A stretch of 64,000 bases of DNA, from NCBI GenBank assembly GCA_046233135.1, contig JBJXHN010000002.1, positions 310,001 through 374,000 of the forward strand. The letters run 5' to 3'. The translations under genes and the position numbers were made by a program. This document shows, piece by piece, positions 60,251 to 64,000 of this stretch. The stretch comes from JBJXHN01 sp046233135 (GTDB lineage: Bacteria > Pseudomonadota > Alphaproteobacteria > Rhodospirillales > Rhodospirillaceae). Each line of letters starts with the position of its first letter. Within the stretch, counting starts at the first letter, position 1. The notes below the pieces were generated by a model. The model ran no database searches. It was given only the letters and a program-made list of their open reading frames with translations, and was not told where the DNA came from.

Positions 60251-61417
60251 ATGTTGGATACGCGTATCGCCTTCAATGCGGCGGGGGGCCGCTACAAGCT
60301 TCTGAGCAAGCAGGCGGATGATCCCTTGCGGATCATTTACGATGCCTTCGACCACTTCACCGGTGCAGCGGTTCAGATCACCGGTCACAGCAAGCGCCGG
60401 GGCACGGCGGCCTATCCGCTGACCCGGTTGCGCTCGGACGCCAGCTATTCGGAAGGGGTGGTTCATCCCAGCATCACCCATGTGATCAATCAGTACGAAG
60501 ACGAGACGAAGATTTACATCGTCACCCCGTTTTCCGAGATTGCGCCGCTGTCGACCTTGCCGGCCGACGATCTTCCCCGGGATCCCATGGCCTTTTTCAA
60601 GGCCCTGCGCACGCTGCTTTATGTGGTCGAGTACTATCACAGCAACAATCGCCCGGGCTGCTTCCTCCTTCCCGGATCCGTCCGCCTGGCTCGGGACGGG
60701 GACGTGCTGGTGGACACCTATCTGGACTGCCGTCTGCGCTATTTTTCCCAGGTCAACGACAAGCGTATTACGCCGATGCTGGAAGACAAGACCGCCACGG
60801 CCGAAGATATCCGCTGCCTCGGGCGCACCATGGCTCTGCTGCTGGATCACATGCCCGACTCCCGGGGGGAGCCGGTGGAGGACGAGGTGCTGACCACCAG
60901 GCCGAACCTGACCTTCTTTGTCGAAGCCCTGCAGCTTGACCGCTATCCCACCATTCAGGCCGCGACGGCGGCCTTTCGCCGCGTGGAAGAGGATCTGAAC
61001 AAGCGACTGCGGGTGGTCGCCCCGAAATTCTCGGCCGGGTCTCGGCGGGTCAAGCTGGCGGCGGGGGAGACCCTGTTCAAGGAAGGCGATCCCAGCAACG
61101 GCAAGGCCTATGTGGTGGAAGGCGGGGTTTTGCAGATCCTCAAGAAGGGGGGGGACGGCCGGGAAACCCAGCTCGACCTGTCCAAGGCGGGCGACATCGT
61201 CGGCGAGATGGCTTTGATCGACCGGGCGCCCCGCATGGCCACGGCGCGCGCCGTCGAAGCAACGACTCTGCTGGTCATCGATGGCAGCGAACTGGAAAGC
61301 CGTCTGGCCAGCCTGGACCTGGTTAGCCGCAAGCTGATCACCGTTCTTTCCTCCCGTCTGCGCCAGCGGGGGAAAGAGGTGGCACAGCTGAAGGCCCTGA
61401 TCGGCTCCACCCGATAG
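60251..61417 (+). CDS. Cyclic nucleotide-binding domain protein with kinase-like N-terminal region
   Basis: This 388-residue protein ends in a cyclic nucleotide-binding domain (about 265-380): AAGETLFKEGDPSNGKAYVV, GDIVGEMALIDRAPRMATAR, with the phosphate-binding Glu and Arg in place. The first 250 residues resemble a degenerate protein-kinase-like fold (YKLLSKQADDPLRIIYDAFD, SITHVINQYEDETKIYIVTP, DIRCLGRTMALLLDHMPD), but I see no catalytic HRD or DFG, so activity is doubtful. There is no DNA-binding HTH, so it is not a CRP-type regulator. A class III cyclase lies immediately beyond its terminator, convergently. Confidence 0.78.
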   Translation: MLDTRIAFNAAGGRYKLLSKQADDPLRIIYDAFDHFTGAAVQITGHSKRRGTAAYPLTRLRSDASYSEGVVHPSITHVINQYEDETKIYIVTPFSEIAPLSTLPADDLPRDPMAFFKALRTLLYVVEYYHSNNRPGCFLLPGSVRLARDGDVLVDTYLDCRLRYFSQVNDKRITPMLEDKTATAEDIRCLGRTMALLLDHMPDSRGEPVEDEVLTTRPNLTFFVEALQLDRYPTIQAATAAFRRVEEDLNKRLRVVAPKFSAGSRRVKLAAGETLFKEGDPSNGKAYVVEGGVLQILKKGGDGRETQLDLSKAGDIVGEMALIDRAPRMATARAVEATTLLVIDGSELESRLASLDLVSRKLITVLSSRLRQRGKEVAQLKALIGSTR

Positions 61418-61427
61418 GTCATACCGA

Positions 61428-61454
61428 CCGACAATGGGCTTGCCCCATTGTCGG
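61428..61454. terminator. Hairpin after the cNMP-binding gene
   Basis: A perfect 11-bp stem (CCGACAATGGG / CCCATTGTCGG) with a 5-nt loop begins 11 nt past the stop. There is no U tract. Confidence 0.7.
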
Positions 61455-61465
61455 GAGGCAAGGTC

Positions 61466-61536
61466 GCGTGGTGCCGCACGCCTACGGCATGACCGGCCGC
61501 CGCGCTTTATGGCGCGTAAAAGCCCGCCTGGCACTT
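61466..61536 (+). repeat. Dispersed 71-bp repeat, copy 2
   Basis: It aligns without gaps to 8143-8213 at 55 of 71 positions. It lies between the hairpin of the cNMP-binding gene and the stop of the cyclase. An internal CGCGC/GCGCG stem around TTTATG is visible here and only partly kept (with wobble pairs) in copy 1. Confidence 0.7.
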
Positions 61537-61583
61537 GTAGACAATACAATCGACACATGAGTTCATCTCATTGTTGATGGGTA

Positions 61584-63260
61584 TCACTTCGTCAGGAACC
61601 CCCATACCCCGTCCCAGTCCGGCCCTGGCGGGTCGGCGCGGAAGGCGGCGACACGGGCCAGGAAGACCGGCGGCACGGGGTCGTCCGGTGCGTCGGTCAG
61701 GCAGGTCCGGAAGGCGGCTTCGGCGTCGTCCCAGCGCTGCTGCCGGTAAGCTGTCAGTCCCTCGGCGAAGCGGTCTGAGGCGGGCTGCCCGTCGGCCAGC
61801 AGTTCGTAGATGCGGGTGGGCTGGGCCTTGCCCTTCACCCGCACCAGATCCACTTCGCGGGCCGCCAGCGACGCACCGGCCAGGGTGTGGGTGCGCTCCG
61901 ACAGCATGACGCGGGTGCCGTATTCTTTGTTGATGCTTTCCAGCCGGGCGCCGAGGTTCACCGGGTCGCCGACCACCGAGTATTTGCGGCTGTTCTTCGA
62001 TCCGATATTGCCCGCAACCATATGGCCGGTGGCAATGCCGATGCGCATGGCGATGGGCATGCCGGCCAGGCGGTCGCCCAGGTCCTCGGCGACCTCGGCG
62101 CGGAAGCGGTCGAAGCGGGTGCGAATCGCCCGGGCCGTGTCGCAGGCCAGGGGGGCGTGGTCGTCGGCGCCGGTGAACGGCGGTCCCCAATAGGCCATCA
62201 CCGCATCGCCCAGGAAATCGTTGACCACGCCCTTGCGGGCGGCCACTTCCTCGGCGACCAATCCCAGGAAGCGGTTGAGCATGGCCACCAGATCGGCGGG
62301 GGGCAGGGATTCGGACAGGGTGGTGTACCCTTGCAGGTCGACGAACATCACCGTCATTTCCTCGCGCCGTCCCCCCAGTTCGGCGAGGTCGGGGTTGTCG
62401 ATCAGACGGGACACGATCCGTGGGTCCAGGTATTTGCCGAAGGTGTCCTTGATCCGCTCTTTCAGGCGCAGGTCGGCGATCATGGCATTGAAGGCGCGGG
62501 CCAGGGTGCCGATCTCGTCGCGGGTGACTTCGGGCACCGTAATGTCCAGATTGCCGCTGGCCACCTCATCGGCGCCGGTCACCAGATGGCGGATATTGCG
62601 CACCAGCAGCAGGGTGATCCAGGCGGCCGTGGCCAGGCTGAGCACCACGGCGAGGCCCGTCAGGGCAACGTTGAAATAGAGGAGGGCGCGCTGGCTGTGG
62701 TTCGCCCGCTCCACGACGATGCCGGCTTCGGCGTCGATATGGGCGCGCAGAACGTTGATCTCTTCGTCCACGGCGTTTTGCAGGGCGTTGAACTCGGGGA
62801 TCAGGGCGGCGAAGCTGCCTTCCTGCCCCTGTTCGTGCAGGTTTAGCAGATGAAGGCCCTTGGCTTCGTAGGTCTCGAAGTCCTTTTCCACCGCCCGCAC
62901 CGCCTTCTGCAAGGCGTCGATGGCCGGCGGAGGGTGTTCGACCTGCCTTTCCTGCTCCAGGATCGCATAAGCGCGCGCGAAACCCTCTTCGATACGGGCG
63001 TCCAGGGCGGCGATCCGGGCGCGGGCCTTGGCGGATTCGTGCGGCAAGGCGAACAGCCGTTGCAGCAGCAGGCCGTGTTCCAGAACCTGGGCGTTGACTT
63101 CGCCGATCAGGTCGGTCAGGGGCAACTGTTTTGTCGCCACCAGATCCAGGTCCTCGCCGATTTCCTCGATGGCGGTGACGGAATGGATGGCGACGGCGGC
63201 CATCAGAACCAGAACGACCAGCGCGGCGGCAAAGATCTTGTGGCCGATGGTGATGCGCAC
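61584..63260 (-). CDS. Membrane-bound class III adenylate/guanylate cyclase with HAMP domain
   Basis: This 558-residue protein has an N-terminal helix (IFAAALVVLVLMAAVAI), a helical extracytoplasmic sensor region of about 170 residues, a second helix (LYFNVALTGLAVVLSLAT), a HAMP linker and a class III cyclase domain. Metal-binding aspartates are in VMFVDLQGYTTLSE and FLGDAVMAYWG; GDPVNLGARLESINKEYG holds the transition-state Asn/Arg region. The last 70 residues (LTAYRQQRWDDAEAAFRTCL) look like a TPR unit. AAAGGAGGGATCACC precedes the GTG at 63260. It faces the cNMP-binding gene and may supply its ligand. Confidence 0.9.
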   Translation of the reverse strand: MRITIGHKIFAAALVVLVLMAAVAIHSVTAIEEIGEDLDLVATKQLPLTDLIGEVNAQVLEHGLLLQRLFALPHESAKARARIAALDARIEEGFARAYAILEQERQVEHPPPAIDALQKAVRAVEKDFETYEAKGLHLLNLHEQGQEGSFAALIPEFNALQNAVDEEINVLRAHIDAEAGIVVERANHSQRALLYFNVALTGLAVVLSLATAAWITLLLVRNIRHLVTGADEVASGNLDITVPEVTRDEIGTLARAFNAMIADLRLKERIKDTFGKYLDPRIVSRLIDNPDLAELGGRREEMTVMFVDLQGYTTLSESLPPADLVAMLNRFLGLVAEEVAARKGVVNDFLGDAVMAYWGPPFTGADDHAPLACDTARAIRTRFDRFRAEVAEDLGDRLAGMPIAMRIGIATGHMVAGNIGSKNSRKYSVVGDPVNLGARLESINKEYGTRVMLSERTHTLAGASLAAREVDLVRVKGKAQPTRIYELLADGQPASDRFAEGLTAYRQQRWDDAEAAFRTCLTDAPDDPVPPVFLARVAAFRADPPGPDWDGVWGFLTK

Positions 63261-63559
63261 GGTGATCCCTCCTTTATGCTCTCCTTTCTCCTCCATACCA
63301 CGGTTGGCGTCGGACCGGACCCCTGGTGAAGAAAGGGCGGCCGTCCCTGGCGAGAGCACCCATGTGCACCCAAAAAAGCATGCCTCTGTTGCCGGAAATG
63401 GGAACGGGCTGAGGCCAAATGCCGTTAATGTGGGATTCCGTGCGCTCGCTTTCGCGCGAAGCCGTTGATCTTTTTCCCTTTCGCCCCTTGGCGCTCGCCC
63501 CATCGACACAGATATCGAGACACAGTTTCCGCTTCCCATAGTACCGGAGAAGGCTCTTC

Positions 63560-64000
63560 ATGACGGAAAGCGCCCCCCGCCCCTTCTGGACCCCGGACGA
63601 TATTCCCTGGTCATCCTTCAACGCCAGCCTGGTTGATCCCGACCTGCTGCGCATCGCCAAGGCTGCGGCACTGACAGAAAGCAATGGCGGGCTGTACAGC
63701 CGGTATCTGAAAACAGTGTTCGAGGGGGACACCGCGCTGCATGCGGAACTGGACCGCTGGGCGCGCGAGGAAGAACAGCACGGCGAGGTGCTGGGGCGCT
63801 GGGCGGAAATGGCTGATCCCACATTCGACTACATCTCGACCCTTCAGGCTTTTCGCGACGGCTACCAGATTCCCACGGACGGGGACGGCAGCGTGCGGGG
63901 GTCGCGATCCGGCGAGATGGTGGCCCGCTGCATCGTCGAGGCGGGCACGAGTTCCCTCTATTCCGCCTTGCGGGATCAGGCGGAAGAGCCGGTGCTGAAG
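63560..64000 (+). CDS. Ferritin-like domain protein, 5' part
   Basis: The first 147 residues run off the right edge. Acidic/His pairs spaced as in ferritin-like di-iron proteins are visible: ALTESNGGLYSRYL, AREEEQHGEVLGRW (ExxxH-type) and MVARCIVEAGTSSLYSALRD. This resembles acyl-ACP desaturase-like or other ferritin-superfamily proteins; the second half of the iron site is beyond the edge. GGAGAAGGCTCTTC precedes the ATG. The 299-bp spacer 63261-63559 between it and the divergent cyclase holds no gene I can see. Confidence 0.7.
   Translation, partial: MTESAPRPFWTPDDIPWSSFNASLVDPDLLRIAKAAALTESNGGLYSRYLKTVFEGDTALHAELDRWAREEEQHGEVLGRWAEMADPTFDYISTLQAFRDGYQIPTDGDGSVRGSRSGEMVARCIVEAGTSSLYSALRDQAEEPVLK

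Noticed and set aside
61507..62190. Minus-strand open frame ending within the 71-bp repeat
   Set aside because: It is an out-of-frame shadow of the cyclase; only the last codons cover the repeat.

Overview
The window is high-GC DNA (visibly G+C-rich at third codon positions, with many 4-nt ATGA gene overlaps) from an alphaproteobacterium, most likely in the Rhodospirillales. The evidence is the split F1-only ATP synthase operon (atpHAGDC), the ChvG/ChvI two-component pair next to a PEP carboxykinase, and the short HprK with RapZ, an EIIA of the mannose family, HPr, EI and ahcY. I would not name a genus.

Layout. 1-3.7 kb: cobalamin genes (cobT 5' part on the minus strand; cobS, a CobC-like phosphatase, cobU/cobP and cobW on the plus strand). 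3.8-8.3 kb: an accessory patch anchored on tRNA-Ser(GGA), with a decayed P4-type integrase, an AraC regulator, an SDR oxidoreductase, a flavin-reductase-like gene, an IS481-family remnant and one copy of a 71-bp repeat. 8.3-15 kb: chvG/chvI, a copper-handling pair (DUF2946-like and PCuAC), a HugZ-like gene, and GTP-type PEP carboxykinase with a strong terminator. 15-24 kb: exopolysaccharide genes (Wzy-like membrane protein, a radical SAM pseudogene, a polyprenyl glycosylphosphotransferase, an O-antigen-ligase-like protein, and a Wzc-type chain-length/tyrosine kinase). 24.3-29.6 kb: a translationally coupled three-gene signalling cassette (FIST-PAS-histidine kinase, REC-HDOD, REC plus a degenerate HD-GYP domain). 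29.6-33.9 kb: more surface-polysaccharide genes (ABC exporter, glycosyltransferase, Wza-like lipoprotein). 34-39.4 kb: an uncharacterised membrane-anchored protein and an NMT1/THI5-type ABC importer. 39.6-45.3 kb: hprK-rapZ-EIIA-HPr-EI and ahcY. 45.3-50 kb: a MerR/hydrolase pair, an AraC/SDR pair and an MFS transporter. 50-54.8 kb: housekeeping genes xerC, a DUF484 gene, a transaldolase-like gene and priA. 55-60 kb: the atp F1 operon. 60-63.3 kb: a cNMP-binding protein and a convergent class III cyclase. The right end cuts a ferritin-like gene.

How the parts fit. ChvG/ChvI, PEPCK and the HprK/EIIA/HPr/EI regulatory PTS are neighbours in many alphaproteobacteria and link envelope state and nitrogen/carbon status to gluconeogenesis. 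Here that block is intact in content but split by about 25 kb of polysaccharide, signalling and transporter genes, and the PEPCK is the GTP type. No sugar-transporting PTS EIIB/EIIC is present, so the PTS chain looks regulatory. The FIST-kinase/HDOD/degenerate HD-GYP cassette sits between the two polysaccharide blocks and is the best candidate for a poorly described system. The tRNA-Ser region is a worn-down integration site.
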